Source: Rothia sp. SD9660Na
GTDB taxonomy: Bacteria > Actinomycetota > Actinomycetes > Actinomycetales > Micrococcaceae
DNA length: 64,000 nucleotides
Direction: 5' to 3'
NCBI RefSeq assembly: GCF_030064065.1
Contig: NZ_CP125946.1
Coordinates: forward strand, 1,736,001 to 1,800,000
The position numbers and the translations under genes are program-made. Of the stretch, positions 47,906 to 56,776 are shown piece after piece (position 1 is the stretch's first letter; the number at the start of each line of letters is the position of its first letter). The notes under the pieces were generated by a model. It made no database searches. It had not been told where the DNA came from and saw only the letters and a list, made by a program, of their open reading frames with translations.

Positions 47906-48751
47906 CTAGAAGAGAGCTGAGAGCACCGAGAAAATCACGTAGCCGATAGCAATAGCAAAGACGATGGAATCTAAGCGGTCCATCACTCCACCGTGGCCAG
48001 GCAGGATATTCGACATGTCTTTGATGCCGATTTCGCGCTTGACCATGGACTCCCCCAAGTCACCTGCCGTTGAGGCGACTACCAGGAAGATAGCTACAAC
48101 CAGGCCGTACCACCAGGGGTCGCCGATGAAGAGGGAACAGATAATGCCCACGATAATCGAGCCCACCATCGACCCGGCAAACCCCTCCCAGGTTTTCTTG
48201 GGCGAAATCTTGGGGGCCATGGGGGTCTTACCCCATTTGACGCCAGAGATGTAACCCCAGGTATCGTTGCCGATAGCCATGAGCAGAATCATGAGCACCT
48301 TACCCGGACCTGAATCTTCGCGGTAGAGCAATAGGGCCAGGGAAATCATGAAGGGCACCCAGGACATCACGAAGATGGATCCCATAATCGACATAATCAT
48401 GCCGTCGCGCTCCCCCACGATGCGCCAGCCAATCAGCACCAGGATTGAGGCGACCACCGTAAAAATCAGCCAGGAACCACCCCCATAATAGGCGGTAAAC
48501 GGCATGACGAATGCGGTGGCAACGGCAGGGATAACGGGGATTCCCATGCCGCGTTTCTGGTTGAGCCCGTGGCAGACCTCCCAGGTGCCCACAGAAACAG
48601 CTGCTGCTGCTAGGAGCACAAGGATGAGGGGAACAAAAAACAAACCCACCGCCAGCAACACGCCCAGCACAAGGCCGACGGTGATGGCGGCGGGTAGGTT
48701 CCTGCCGGCTTTAGAGGCCTGGGGCTGCTGTTCTTGAGAGTGAACAGTCAT
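47906..48751 (-). CDS. cdsA: Phosphatidate cytidylyltransferase (CDP-diacylglycerol synthase)
   Basis: 281 residues, about eight membrane helices. It makes CDP-diacylglycerol, the substrate of PgsA encoded at 648-1250. The signature GESMVKREIGIKDMSNILPG then HGGVMDRLDS is near residues 236-265, with conserved Asp/Lys residues. It is the last gene of the conserved rpsB-tsf-pyrH-frr-cdsA block and is followed by the DivIVA-like gene. Confidence 0.95.
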   Translation of the reverse strand: MTVHSQEQQPQASKAGRNLPAAITVGLVLGVLLAVGLFFVPLILVLLAAAAVSVGTWEVCHGLNQKRGMGIPVIPAVATAFVMPFTAYYGGGSWLIFTVVASILVLIGWRIVGERDGMIMSIMGSIFVMSWVPFMISLALLLYREDSGPGKVLMILLMAIGNDTWGYISGVKWGKTPMAPKISPKKTWEGFAGSMVGSIIVGIICSLFIGDPWWYGLVVAIFLVVASTAGDLGESMVKREIGIKDMSNILPGHGGVMDRLDSIVFAIAIGYVIFSVLSALF

Positions 48752-48757
48752 GCGGTT

Positions 48758-49315
48758 TTAGACCTCGAGCAGTTCTGCTTCCTTGGACTTCAGCAGCGCA
48801 TCAACGGTGTCGATGTGCTTCTTGGTCAGGGCGTCGAGTTCCTTTTCGCCGCGTGTGCCCTCGTCCTCGCCGATTTCGCCGTCCTTAACCAGCTTGTCGA
48901 GAGCGGTCTTGGCGTGGCGGCGGGTGTTGCGTACAGCAACACGGCCTTCTTCGGCCTTGTGGCCGGCCATCTTGATGTATTCCTTGCGGCGCTCTTCGGT
49001 CATTTCGGGCATAACGACGCGTACGACGTTGCCGTCGTTGGCAGGGTTAGCACCGAGGTCTGAGTCGCGGATCGCCTTTTCGATGGCACCCAGGGCGCTC
49101 TTGTCGTAGGGGGTGATTAGGACTGTGCGAGCTTCGGGGGTCTGGAAGGACGCCAGTTGCTGCAGGGGGGTAGGGGCACCGTAGTAGTCTGCGGTGAGGT
49201 TTGCGAAGAGGGTGGGGTTGGCGCGTCCGGTGCGGATTGAGGCAAATTCGTTCTTGAGGGCCTCGACGGACTTGTCCATCTTTTCGCCGGCTTCGAGCAG
49301 GGTTTCTTCAACCAT
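48758..49315 (-). CDS. frr: Ribosome recycling factor
   Basis: 185 residues, standard RRF length. With EF-G it splits ribosomes after termination. It has GRANPTLFANLTADYYG near 35-51 and the PYDKSALGAIEKAIRDSDLG element near 87-106. The start ATG at 49315 has AAAGGAC about 9 bases upstream. It ends 6 bases before the cdsA start. The usual neighbour pyrH lies upstream, here with a curious duplicated tail of pyrH in the gap. Confidence 0.96.
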   Translation of the reverse strand: MVEETLLEAGEKMDKSVEALKNEFASIRTGRANPTLFANLTADYYGAPTPLQQLASFQTPEARTVLITPYDKSALGAIEKAIRDSDLGANPANDGNVVRVVMPEMTEERRKEYIKMAGHKAEEGRVAVRNTRRHAKTALDKLVKDGEIGEDEGTRGEKELDALTKKHIDTVDALLKSKEAELLEV

Positions 49316-49395
49316 CTGTTGTTAGTCCTTTAGGGTTGTGCCCGTCAATGGGCGCTGTATAGGTAGTCTCTATCTAGTCTAGTGGTCTTGGGGCC

Positions 49396-49431
49396 TTTAG
49401 GCAGTCACTAGGGTGCCGATTTCTTCGCCGA
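49396..49431 (-). pseudogene. Relic of a pyrH 3' end
   Basis: 36 bases that translate (minus strand) as [10 protein letters not shown] then stop, the same end as the true pyrH at 49491-49526. The two copies differ at three positions, all synonymous (CTA/TTG for Leu, GTG/GTC for Val). It has no start and no upstream homologous part; the copy is separated from the live gene by about 60 bases of hairpin-forming sequence. Confidence 0.75.
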
Positions 49432-49490
49432 ATGAAGTGCCCGGGTGCGAGCGAGCGAGCACGCAAGAGGGCACGGAATCATCCGAGGCG
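49432..49490. repeat. Hairpin-rich spacer between the two pyrH tails
   Basis: GTGCCC...GGGCAC encloses GCGAGCGAGC repeats. The segment AGCACGCAAGAGGGCACGG near 49459-49477 resembles one at 16094-16120. This suggests a copy of a dispersed intergenic repeat placed between the two pyrH 3' ends. Confidence 0.5.
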
Positions 49491-49491
49491 T

Positions 49492-50232
49492 TTAGGCAGT
49501 GACCAAGGTGCCGATTTCTTCGCCGAGGATGGCGCGAGCCACGTTTCCATCTCCCTGCATACCGAAGACACGCATGGTCACGTTGTTGTCCTTGCAGAGG
49601 GAGAAGGCGGTCTGGTCCATGACGCGGATGTTGCGCTTCAGGGCCTCGTCGTAGGTAAGCTTGTAGAGGCGCTCGGCGTTGGGGTCCTTGTTGGGATCGG
49701 CGGTGTAGATGCCGTCCACGCCGTTCTTGGCGACGAGGACCTCGTCAGCGTGGATTTCGAGGGCACGCTGGGCAGAGACGGTATCGGTGGAGAAGTAGGG
49801 CAGACCTGCACCGGCACCGAAGATGACGACGCGGTCTTTTTGCATGTGGCGGATAGCGCGGCGGGGGATGTAGTTTTCAGCGACCTGCTGCATGGAGATG
49901 GCTGACTGGACGCGGGTGTCGATACCGGCCTGTTCGAGGAAGTCCTGCAGGGCTAGGGAGTTCATGACGGTACCGAGCATGCCGATGTTATCGGCGCGCG
50001 AACGGTCCATGCCGGCTTCAGACAGTTCTGCGCCGCGGAAGAAGTTGCCGCCACCAACGACGACTGCGACTTCGACCCGACCGATGGTTGATGCAATCTG
50101 TTCTGCGATGCCACGGACGACCTCGGTGGAGATACCAACTTCACCGCCGCCGAAGACCTCGCCGGAGAGCTTGAGTAGGACGCGGCGGCGGCCGGTATCG
50201 TCGCGGTGGATGGTTCGGGTTGACTCTGCCAT
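49492..50232 (-). CDS. pyrH: UMP kinase
   Basis: 246 residues; phosphorylates UMP to UDP and is regulated by UTP/GTP in this family. It has [13 protein letters not shown] near 19-31, [11 protein letters not shown] near 58-68 and the [20 protein letters not shown] motif near 77-96. The start is the ATG at 50232 after AGGAGGG; an upstream ATG in frame lacks a site. It precedes frr and follows tsf, as usual. Confidence 0.95.
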   Translation of the reverse strand: MAESTRTIHRDDTGRRRVLLKLSGEVFGGGEVGISTEVVRGIAEQIASTIGRVEVAVVVGGGNFFRGAELSEAGMDRSRADNIGMLGTVMNSLALQDFLEQAGIDTRVQSAISMQQVAENYIPRRAIRHMQKDRVVIFGAGAGLPYFSTDTVSAQRALEIHADEVLVAKNGVDGIYTADPNKDPNAERLYKLTYDEALKRNIRVMDQTAFSLCKDNNVTMRVFGMQGDGNVARAILGEEIGTLVTA

Positions 50233-50303
50233 GGTGGCCCTCCTGAAAAAGGTCAAAATTTTTTGCGGCATCCCTTGCGCGCTTTGTTTCTAGCATACGG
50301 CAA

Positions 50304-50330
50304 AGGGGAGCCCCTGTGCGGGGCTCCCCT
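50304..50330 (-). terminator. Terminator of tsf
   Basis: An 11-bp perfect stem AGGGGAGCCCC (loop TGTGC) with its complement lies 43 bases past the tsf stop. The 3' flank on the minus strand is TTTGCCG, so only a short U-run is present. Confidence 0.65.
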
Positions 50331-50372
50331 GAGCTATGAGCTTTTTTGGTGCTCAATCACACCTGACGAGTA

Positions 50373-51203
50373 TTAGGCGCCGACGCGGAAACGCTCGAAA
50401 GCGGTTGCGGTTGCACCGTTCTCCTCGAGAACTGCTGCTACAGACTTTGAGGAGTCCTTAGCGAAGTCCTGGTCGAGCAGGGTGTTTTCCTTGTAGAAAG
50501 CCTTGAGCTTACCTTCAACAATCTTGGGAATGATCTGCTCGGGCTTGCCTTCGCCGCGTGCGGTTTCTTCAGCAACGCGCTTCTCGGCCTCAATGTCCTC
50601 AGCCGAGATGGAGTCTGAGTTGAGGTACTTGGGGCTCATTGCAGCGATGTGAACGGCTACGTCGTGAGCAACTTCCTCGGTGTTCTCGCCAGCTACTGCA
50701 AGCAGAACGCCAACCTGTGCGGGCAGGTCCTTGGAGGTCTTGTGCAGGTAAACAGCAACGTTCTCGCCCTCAACGCGAGCTACGCGGCGAACAACGATCT
50801 TTTCGCCGAGCAGGGCGCCTGCTTCGGTGGTGAGCTCGTCAACGGTCTTACCTTCGTAAGAAGCTGCCTTGAGTTCTTCCAGGGTGGAAGCGTTAGCGGC
50901 AACTGCTGCTTCGAGAACGTCGTTACCGAACTTGATGAAGGGCTCGGACTTAGCAACGAAGTCAGTTTCTGAGTTAACTTCGATCATGAAGCCAACGCCG
51001 TTTTCTACGCGGGCAGCAACGAGGCCTTCTGCGGTTGCACGGCCTTCGCGCTTGGTGACGCCCTTGAGGCCCTTAACGCGGATGATTTCCATTGCCTTCT
51101 GCTGGTCGCCGTTGGCCTCGTCGAGGGCCTTCTTGACGTCGAGCATGCCTGCGCCGGTCTTTTCGCGCAGAGCCTTGATGTCGGCTGCGGTGTAGTTCGC
51201 CAT
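50373..51203 (-). CDS. tsf: Elongation factor Ts
   Basis: 276 residues; nucleotide exchange factor for EF-Tu. The N-terminal UBA-like signature is ALREKTGAGMLDVKKALDEA (14-33), followed by RVENGVGFMIEVNSETDFVAK near 71-91. The start ATG at 51203 is preceded by AAGGAG. It follows rpsB across a terminator-like hairpin, so it may also be expressed from its own promoter. Confidence 0.96.
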   Translation of the reverse strand: MANYTAADIKALREKTGAGMLDVKKALDEANGDQQKAMEIIRVKGLKGVTKREGRATAEGLVAARVENGVGFMIEVNSETDFVAKSEPFIKFGNDVLEAAVAANASTLEELKAASYEGKTVDELTTEAGALLGEKIVVRRVARVEGENVAVYLHKTSKDLPAQVGVLLAVAGENTEEVAHDVAVHIAAMSPKYLNSDSISAEDIEAEKRVAEETARGEGKPEQIIPKIVEGKLKAFYKENTLLDQDFAKDSSKSVAAVLEENGATATAFERFRVGA

Positions 51204-51276
51204 GGTGAACTCCTTATATTTTGAACAGATTAGGGAAATCTATTGGGTTCCTGCCGGTATCTTCGGCAGAAGAGGT

Positions 51277-51316
51277 GAGAACGGCACCCACCGAATGTGG
51301 GCGGGTGCCGTTTCTC
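51277..51316 (-). terminator. Hairpin between rpsB and tsf
   Basis: ACGGCACCC pairs with GGGTGCCGT, extended by GAGA/TCTC, 11 bases past the rpsB stop. No U-tract is seen on the minus strand; it is probably a leaky terminator or attenuator setting the rpsB to tsf ratio. Confidence 0.6.
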
Positions 51317-51326
51317 TTATGAGGCT

Positions 51327-52136
51327 TTACTTAGCTTCTTCAGCGGGTGCTTCTGCCTTAGCAGCTTCGTGCTGCTCGAGCAGTTCGCGCTCCCATTCAG
51401 CCATGGGCTCTTCAGAAGCGTTAGCTGACTTGCCAGCCTTCTTATTTTCGCGTTCCAGCAGGCCTTCAGCAACTGCGTCCGCGATGACGCGGGTGAGCAG
51501 GTTGACGGAGCGGATTGCGTCGTCGTTGCCGGGGATGGGGAAGGAAACCTCGTCGGGGTCGCAGTTGGTGTCGAGGATAGCAACTACGGGGATGCCGAGC
51601 TTCTGAGCTTCGTCAACAGCCAGGTGTTCCTTCTTGGTGTCAACAACCCAGATCAGTGAGGGAGCCTTGGTGAGGTTACGGATACCACCGAGGGTCTTCT
51701 CGAGCTTCTCGTGCTCGCGACGCAGAAGCAGCAGTTCCTTCTTGGTGAACTGTGAGCCTGCAACATCGTCGAAGTCGATCTGCTCAAGTTCCTTCATGCG
51801 CTCGATACGCTTTGAAACGGTGGCGAAGTTGGTGAGCATACCACCGAGCCAGCGGTGGTTAACGTAGGGCATGTTCACGCGGGTAGCCTGCTCAGCAATG
51901 GCTTCCTGAGCCTGCTTCTTGGTACCAACGAACAGAACGGTGCCGCCGTGAGCAACGGTTGCCTTAACAGCTTCGTAAGCCTGGTCGATGAAGGCCAGTG
52001 ACTGCTGCAGGTCGATGATGTAGATGCCGTTGCGCTCGGTGAGGATGAAGCGCTTCATCTTGGGGTTCCAGCGGCGGGTCTGGTGACCGAAGTGGACACC
52101 TGAATCGAGAAGCTGGCGCATAGTTACGACGGGCAT
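51327..52136 (-). CDS. rpsB: 30S ribosomal protein S2
   Basis: 269 residues. It begins [27 protein letters not shown], typical of S2, with [13 protein letters not shown] near 94-106 and [15 protein letters not shown]. The C-terminus is an acidic, Glu/Ala-rich tail (about 235-269) as in other actinobacteria. The start ATG at 52136 has AAGGAG upstream. It is the first gene of the rpsB-tsf-pyrH-frr-cdsA block. Confidence 0.97.
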   Translation of the reverse strand: MPVVTMRQLLDSGVHFGHQTRRWNPKMKRFILTERNGIYIIDLQQSLAFIDQAYEAVKATVAHGGTVLFVGTKKQAQEAIAEQATRVNMPYVNHRWLGGMLTNFATVSKRIERMKELEQIDFDDVAGSQFTKKELLLLRREHEKLEKTLGGIRNLTKAPSLIWVVDTKKEHLAVDEAQKLGIPVVAILDTNCDPDEVSFPIPGNDDAIRSVNLLTRVIADAVAEGLLERENKKAGKSANASEEPMAEWERELLEQHEAAKAEAPAEEAK

Positions 52137-52628
52137 GTCGTCTCCTTATGTATTAGGGGTGCCGGGCGGGCCCCTGATTCCAGGCTAGCTCCGCTCCGCG
52201 CATAGTAGTTATCGGTTTACATGTGAAGCATATGGGCATAAGGCCCGCTCCCCTGGTAACGCTCAGACTTTTTCGTTGGAGTGACGAAGCTGTCTCAGAC
52301 CTTCACCGGCCGGTGCCGGACCGAAAGTTCCTTATCAACTAGAGGCTAGTTGCTTCACGTTACGCGACGTCAGATCCCGGGTGAAGCTCGCGTGAACGAT
52401 TTACTCAGGAGGGGTCTCTATGTAAAGGGATTCCCCTTGCCCTAGCTCTCCCCGTTTTTGGGCAGAGCGCAGGGGCAAACTGCAATCAACAACTATACCG
52501 CATTATTGGGCTTTAATCACCGGGATTTTAACTCTTGTGGTGGCAGGTTTCCAGTGGTAAAGATGGAAGCAACCTACGGTTGGCGCCACCTAGGGTAAGG
52601 GGCGGGCACCGACTGAAAGGTTTTTGTC
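52137..52628. other. Divergent intergenic region rpsB / M23 peptidase
   Basis: 492 bp, no convincing gene. It contains a hairpin at about 52436-52486 (TTGCCC..GCTCT / AGAGC..GGGCAA) and short inverted repeats near 52370-52405. It must hold the rpsB promoter and leader and the M23 promoter. No known riboswitch (for example the c-di-AMP type often found before cell-wall peptidases) could be recognised. Confidence 0.4.
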
Positions 52629-53198
52629 GTGTCTTTTCTTCTATCGCTCTCTAGAAAGCTTGTGAGGTTTCTGGTGGTTTGTTGCTGCGCCCTGCTTTTA
52701 GTAGGGGCAACACCCCCGCTAGCGCTTGCGGGGCGGACGCCACCCTGGCAGACCCCGGTGGAGGGGCAGCTTACCGTGGTCCGGGGTTTTGAGAAACCGT
52801 CTGCCCGCTGGTCGGCCGGGCACCGCGGGGTTGACCTGGCTCTGGGGCCAGGTGGAAGCGTCCTTGCCCCTTATGAGGGCGAGGTAGTTTTTGCCGGCAC
52901 CGTGGTGGATCGGCAGGTGCTCACCCTTGAGCACCCGGACGGGCGGCGGTCGTCCTTTGAACCGATTTCTGATCCCCTACCGGTAGGTAGCCGGGTGCAG
53001 GCCGGGGACGCCATCGCCCAGCTAGATTCTGAAATTCAGCACTGTGCCCCGAGCTTTTGCCTGCATTGGGGTGTGAGGGAACCTGCCCCGAGCTCTGACA
53101 CAGCGCGCAAGGGACTCGATTACACGAACCCCCTGCTCCTGCTAGGGCTTGAAGGCCCTAGCGTGCTGCTACCTATTGGCGATGATTTTGCGGCCTAG
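52629..53198 (+). CDS. M23 family metallopeptidase (secreted)
   Basis: 189 residues, GTG start with AAAGG upstream. A signal peptide is at residues 1-35 (basic start, Leu/Val/Cys-rich core, cleavage near LALAG). The lysostaphin-type fold has H65 and D69 (HRGVDLA) and the actinobacterial ending CAPSFCLHWGVR with H146. The strictly conserved first His of the usual HxH is replaced by Cys144, a feature of this actinobacterial subgroup rather than clear loss. It likely cleaves peptidoglycan or is a degenerate regulator. It overlaps the converging protease gene by 4 bases. Confidence 0.85.
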   Translation: MSFLLSLSRKLVRFLVVCCCALLLVGATPPLALAGRTPPWQTPVEGQLTVVRGFEKPSARWSAGHRGVDLALGPGGSVLAPYEGEVVFAGTVVDRQVLTLEHPDGRRSSFEPISDPLPVGSRVQAGDAIAQLDSEIQHCAPSFCLHWGVREPAPSSDTARKGLDYTNPLLLLGLEGPSVLLPIGDDFAA

Positions 53199-55339
53199 CG
53201 GACCCGTTTCACCCCACCTTCGGCGGTCCACCGCACAACCGCGCCCTTGGTGAAGCTCACCGTCACTGATCCATCGGGATGAGAAACCTCATCGGTAGTG
53301 GGGAAACCCAGCGATGATGTATAGCCGTTATTGACCCAGTACCAGTAGATTCCACCGTCTGCCACCAGAGTCTTAGTGCCCGTGGTAGGTGACCATACGA
53401 ACAAGGTGCCTGCATCTGAAGGCGTCGTGAAGCGCTGCTGAGCACCACCGCCAGGAACAGCTTGCTCATCGGTATCGGGGAAGCCATAGCGTGCAATTCC
53501 ACCTGCTGCTGTAAATCGTCCGCCAATAGCACCGGCTTCCCACACCACGTGGGTTCGATGGTGCCGAGGGGTCCAGTAGAAGGCAAATCGACGCCCGTCA
53601 GCAAGGGCAAACTTTTGCATCGCACCACTGGTGATAGCAGTCTCAGCAAAAACCGGGTACCCATACCCGTTCTCATAGCCACCGGCTCGGTATCTAGCCC
53701 CGATACCTCCCGAGAAGTTCACGGGGTAGGCCCCGGTGCGGGCAGTCCAGTAGATCGTGAAATTACGTGAGAAGTTCTGCCCCGCTCCTCCATCGCGCAG
53801 GGGAAATTCAGCCCTCGTCGGCGTTCCAAAAGTAGCGGCTGCCCCGTGGGCGTAGTAGTAGGCTCCGATAGCACCAATCAGCGGGAAACCGCGGGTATCT
53901 GCAACAGCTGAAACTGCACGAGGAGCGTTAACAAAACGGTACCCGTTTACGTTTGATCCGGTGTCCTTAAGAATGGTGCGAATCTGCTCTACGGTCAGGT
54001 TCGGGTTGCGTTCCTTCATCATAGCGATAATGCCGCTCACGTGAGGGGCAGCCATTGAGGTGCCATTGAGCGGTCCGTACCCGGGCCCCGCCTGAGTGTA
54101 GGCACCGGTATTCACAGTTGACCAGACATCTGATCCAATCGCACCGCCAGGGGCCAGCACATCAAGCATAGGCCCCCAGTTGGAGTAACCTGTCATCACA
54201 TTGCCGTTAGCGGTTGCACCGACCACGATAGCTCCCAGGCAGTTAGCCGGTGAGGTACCGACCGCATTTGCCCCGAAGTTACCTGCTGCCGCAACGACCG
54301 GGACGTTCCGTGCGTGAGCTGCATTGATGGCGTCCTGCAATACTTTGGGGCAGGTTGCCGAGTAAAAGCCTTCGGAGTAGTTAACGACGTGAGCTGGTGT
54401 GGGGTTGGCAGGAGCACCGGGGACGGGCACACCGGCGCTCCAGGCAATACCGGCGGCCTGGTCAGAGGTGTAGGCCCGGCCGTTAACACCCATAATGCGG
54501 GAATGCTGGATTCGCGCATTAGGGGCTACACCGGCTACTCCTGACCCGTTATCGGTTGCGGCGGCAGCGATACCAGCTACGTGAGTTCCGTGCCACATAG
54601 AACGGGGAACCTGCGGGCCCCAGTCGCCCTCATCATTGGGGTTAGAGTCCCAGCCGTTGCCGTCCCGGCTCTGATCAGCCGAGACAAAGTCATAGCCGGG
54701 TAAAGTCTTTGCAGCTAGTTCGGGGTGCCAGGTCTGCCCGGTATCAGCGATACCGATGATGATGCCCTCGCCGGTAGCGTATCGCCAGGCACCGGGCGCG
54801 TCGATAGCTCGCATATTCCACTGATGACTAGCAAAGTAAGGGTCGCTAGGAGGATTACGGGGAATAGCTGCCTGACCGGTTGTGATGATGAGATCGTGTT
54901 CAGCATATTCAACATCAGGTTGCTCTTCGAGAAGCTCAACGACCTGCGCCTGTTCATCCGGAGTCATCATCTGCTGAACGTCTACAACCTGGGCCTGCTC
55001 AACCGTTTCGTGAGAGACTTCTGCGGTGTCTACAGCCGCAGTGGCGTCAGCGACCTCATTCAGAATCTGGGCCTGTTCTTGGCTGTCTACCCCGTCCTTA
55101 AATTTCACGACCAGACGGTCTGTATCTGGCTCTGCTTTAGGCTGGTAGTGGGTGGTCATCTCGCCTGCGGCACCTGCGGATGGACCTCCGTTCGATGGCC
55201 CTTGAAGTACGGTTTCCCCCGCGGTACCCTCCGGCGGCGCGGCCTGCGCTACGGTTGGAACAGATACCAATAAAAAGCCCGTTGCGAGCACCAGCGAACA
55301 GGTGCCTGCAACGGACTGAAAAAACGGCGAACGTGCCAC
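53195..55339 (-). CDS. Subtilisin-like S8 serine protease with C-terminal LGFP repeats
   Basis: 714 residues from a GTG with GGGAG upstream. There is a signal peptide (1-33) and a propeptide-like region (about 75-150). The catalytic triad is D199 (GIADTGQTWHPE), H250 (HGTHVAGIAAA) and S428 (GTSMAAPHVSG). From about 490 the protein carries at least four LGFP-type units (for example AIGAYYYAHGAAATFGTPT and NNGYTSSLGFPTTDE), which likely anchor it in the envelope. The repeat part is very similar in DNA to the gene at 63035-64000. Probably a secreted, wall-bound protease. Confidence 0.93.
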   Translation of the reverse strand: MARSPFFQSVAGTCSLVLATGFLLVSVPTVAQAAPPEGTAGETVLQGPSNGGPSAGAAGEMTTHYQPKAEPDTDRLVVKFKDGVDSQEQAQILNEVADATAAVDTAEVSHETVEQAQVVDVQQMMTPDEQAQVVELLEEQPDVEYAEHDLIITTGQAAIPRNPPSDPYFASHQWNMRAIDAPGAWRYATGEGIIIGIADTGQTWHPELAAKTLPGYDFVSADQSRDGNGWDSNPNDEGDWGPQVPRSMWHGTHVAGIAAAATDNGSGVAGVAPNARIQHSRIMGVNGRAYTSDQAAGIAWSAGVPVPGAPANPTPAHVVNYSEGFYSATCPKVLQDAINAAHARNVPVVAAAGNFGANAVGTSPANCLGAIVVGATANGNVMTGYSNWGPMLDVLAPGGAIGSDVWSTVNTGAYTQAGPGYGPLNGTSMAAPHVSGIIAMMKERNPNLTVEQIRTILKDTGSNVNGYRFVNAPRAVSAVADTRGFPLIGAIGAYYYAHGAAATFGTPTRAEFPLRDGGAGQNFSRNFTIYWTARTGAYPVNFSGGIGARYRAGGYENGYGYPVFAETAITSGAMQKFALADGRRFAFYWTPRHHRTHVVWEAGAIGGRFTAAGGIARYGFPDTDEQAVPGGGAQQRFTTPSDAGTLFVWSPTTGTKTLVADGGIYWYWVNNGYTSSLGFPTTDEVSHPDGSVTVSFTKGAVVRWTAEGGVKRVR

Positions 55340-55407
55340 GGTTACTCCCTCAAATATGTGTGTTACTACACAGCATACGATATGAGGGGAACGGCAGGGT
55401 GCCTCCG

Positions 55408-56418
55408 CTATGAGCGCTCGTACGCTACCGGAGTAACAATTCCGGTCTCGGCTGACCAGACCAGCAGGGTTTCAGTGCCGCCCGCAGCACGGAAGAGCTG
55501 CTGAGCACCGCCTTCAACGTTGTATTCGTTAGCTACCGGCTCGCCAAAAGTCTCAGCGCCGCCGTGGGCGTAGTAATAAGCGCTGATGCCACCGATCAGC
55601 TTGGGCTCAACCTTGTCGAGGGCCTCTTCCAGAATCACGGGGAAGTCGTAGTTGTGGTGCTGGATGCCAGGTAGCACGGTGAAGTCTACGTTGTTGAAAC
55701 CGGCAGCTAAGTAGACGTTGTAGCCGTTTTCTGCCGCGCCATAGGCTGACCAGGCAACAGGCCAGGTCGCGCCCACGCCGTCCTCAGAACCGATGTACCA
55801 CTGCAAGGAGAAGTCCTGGGCGGTCTCTGAGGGCAGGGTCTGCATGCCGTTGCTGTTACCGCCACCGACCATCACGGAGCCGCCGCCGGTGCGCCAGGCG
55901 TCCTGGCTGTCAGCCAGCAGCTCGAAACCCGTGATTTCAGCGCCACCGGAGTGACCGATGGTCCAGACGTTGGAGGAATCCAGGCCTGCTTCAGCAATAA
56001 AGGAGCTAGCAAAAGAGCGGAACCAATCGCCGTTGGCGTCCATAGACTGCCACCAGGTGATGCCGTTACCGCTTGCGTCCTTATCGGGCGAGATCACGGG
56101 CACGAAAATCATGTTGCGCTCATTCGCCACCTCGGCCATACCGAGCAGCTGTGAGTTATTAGGTGAATGAGCCTTGGACTGGTTGGTGAACCAGTAGTCC
56201 CCGTCGAGGTAGAAGACAACGCCTACGGGCTGGTCCCAGTCGATGTTCTCTGCGTAGACGTGGTAGTTGGAGCTCACACCAGCTTCTGAGGTGTAGGTCG
56301 CGAACTGGGTGGTGCTTGTGGTTGCCTGAGCACTGGTAGTACCAGCAACGAGCAGGGAGCTAGCCAGCAGACCGGTAACAAGGACGGGCGCAGTGGCGCG
56401 CTTGAGGGAAAAAGACAT
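55408..56418 (-). CDS. Secreted alpha/beta-hydrolase (esterase-like) with one LGFP unit
   Basis: 336 residues from the ATG at 56418 (AGAGG upstream). The signal peptide is MSFSLKRATAPVLVTGLLAS through ATT. The hydrolase part has a nucleophile elbow GHSGG with S157, a likely oxyanion/acid region, and a likely catalytic His in LPGIQHHNYDFP near 255-265. A C-terminal LGFP unit (IGGISAYYYAHGGAETFGEP) follows. The fold resembles secreted polyhydroxybutyrate depolymerase/feruloyl-esterase-like enzymes. The substrate is unknown. A paralogue begins beyond the right edge of the window and ends at 63035. Confidence 0.8.
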   Translation of the reverse strand: MSFSLKRATAPVLVTGLLASSLLVAGTTSAQATTSTTQFATYTSEAGVSSNYHVYAENIDWDQPVGVVFYLDGDYWFTNQSKAHSPNNSQLLGMAEVANERNMIFVPVISPDKDASGNGITWWQSMDANGDWFRSFASSFIAEAGLDSSNVWTIGHSGGAEITGFELLADSQDAWRTGGGSVMVGGGNSNGMQTLPSETAQDFSLQWYIGSEDGVGATWPVAWSAYGAAENGYNVYLAAGFNNVDFTVLPGIQHHNYDFPVILEEALDKVEPKLIGGISAYYYAHGGAETFGEPVANEYNVEGGAQQLFRAAGGTETLLVWSAETGIVTPVAYERS

Positions 56419-56560
56419 AATTCCTCTGATGTAGATGAGATGCGAGTGATTGAAAGTGAAACTTTCCTCAGCAAATGTAGCACCCGCCAGGTAAGAGTGT
56501 GGGAATTGTGTGCGAATACCCGGTGAACGGGGCGTGTCGCCCACACCCTGGAGTGGGGAT

Positions 56561-56600
56561 AAAAAACGCCTTGCCTTTCTGAAAACAGAAAGGCAAGGCG
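56561..56600 (-). terminator. Intrinsic terminator at the original tRNA 3' flank
   Basis: A 15-bp perfect stem CGCCTTGCCTTTCTG with its complement is followed on the minus strand by TTTTTT. It stands 6 bases past the tRNA-3'-end repeat (56607-56635) and is probably the original terminator of the tRNA gene before island insertion. Confidence 0.85.
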
Positions 56601-56606
56601 TGCATA

Positions 56607-56635
56607 GTAGGGCCTGCGGGGCTTGAACCCGCGAC
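56607..56635. repeat. Island-end direct repeat (att-like), left
   Basis: 29 bases identical to 62868-62896, the 3' end of the tRNA gene (GTAGGGCCTGCGGGGCTTGA and onward). The 30th base differs (G versus C) and the rest of the tRNA is absent. Same orientation at both places, as expected for site-specific integration in a tRNA gene. Confidence 0.85.
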
Positions 56636-56776
56636 GAAGTGATATTGCATGAAAGAAATAAAGTCATTTTTCTGCAACAACTTCAATAAGCAGCCTTGCT
56701 TCCAGTTCACTTACTTGATATTAATTAAGACGTACATCACAACGAAGTCCTGTACCTACAACCCGTTGGAGTGATC

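Noticed and set aside
52137..52628. c-di-AMP (ydaO-type) riboswitch before the M23 gene
   Set aside because: Such riboswitches often precede cell-wall peptidases in actinobacteria, but the conserved core could not be found here.
56607..56640. Second tRNA gene
   Set aside because: Only the T-arm and acceptor 3' part are present; no anticodon arm or D-arm can be formed, so it is a repeat of the tRNA end.
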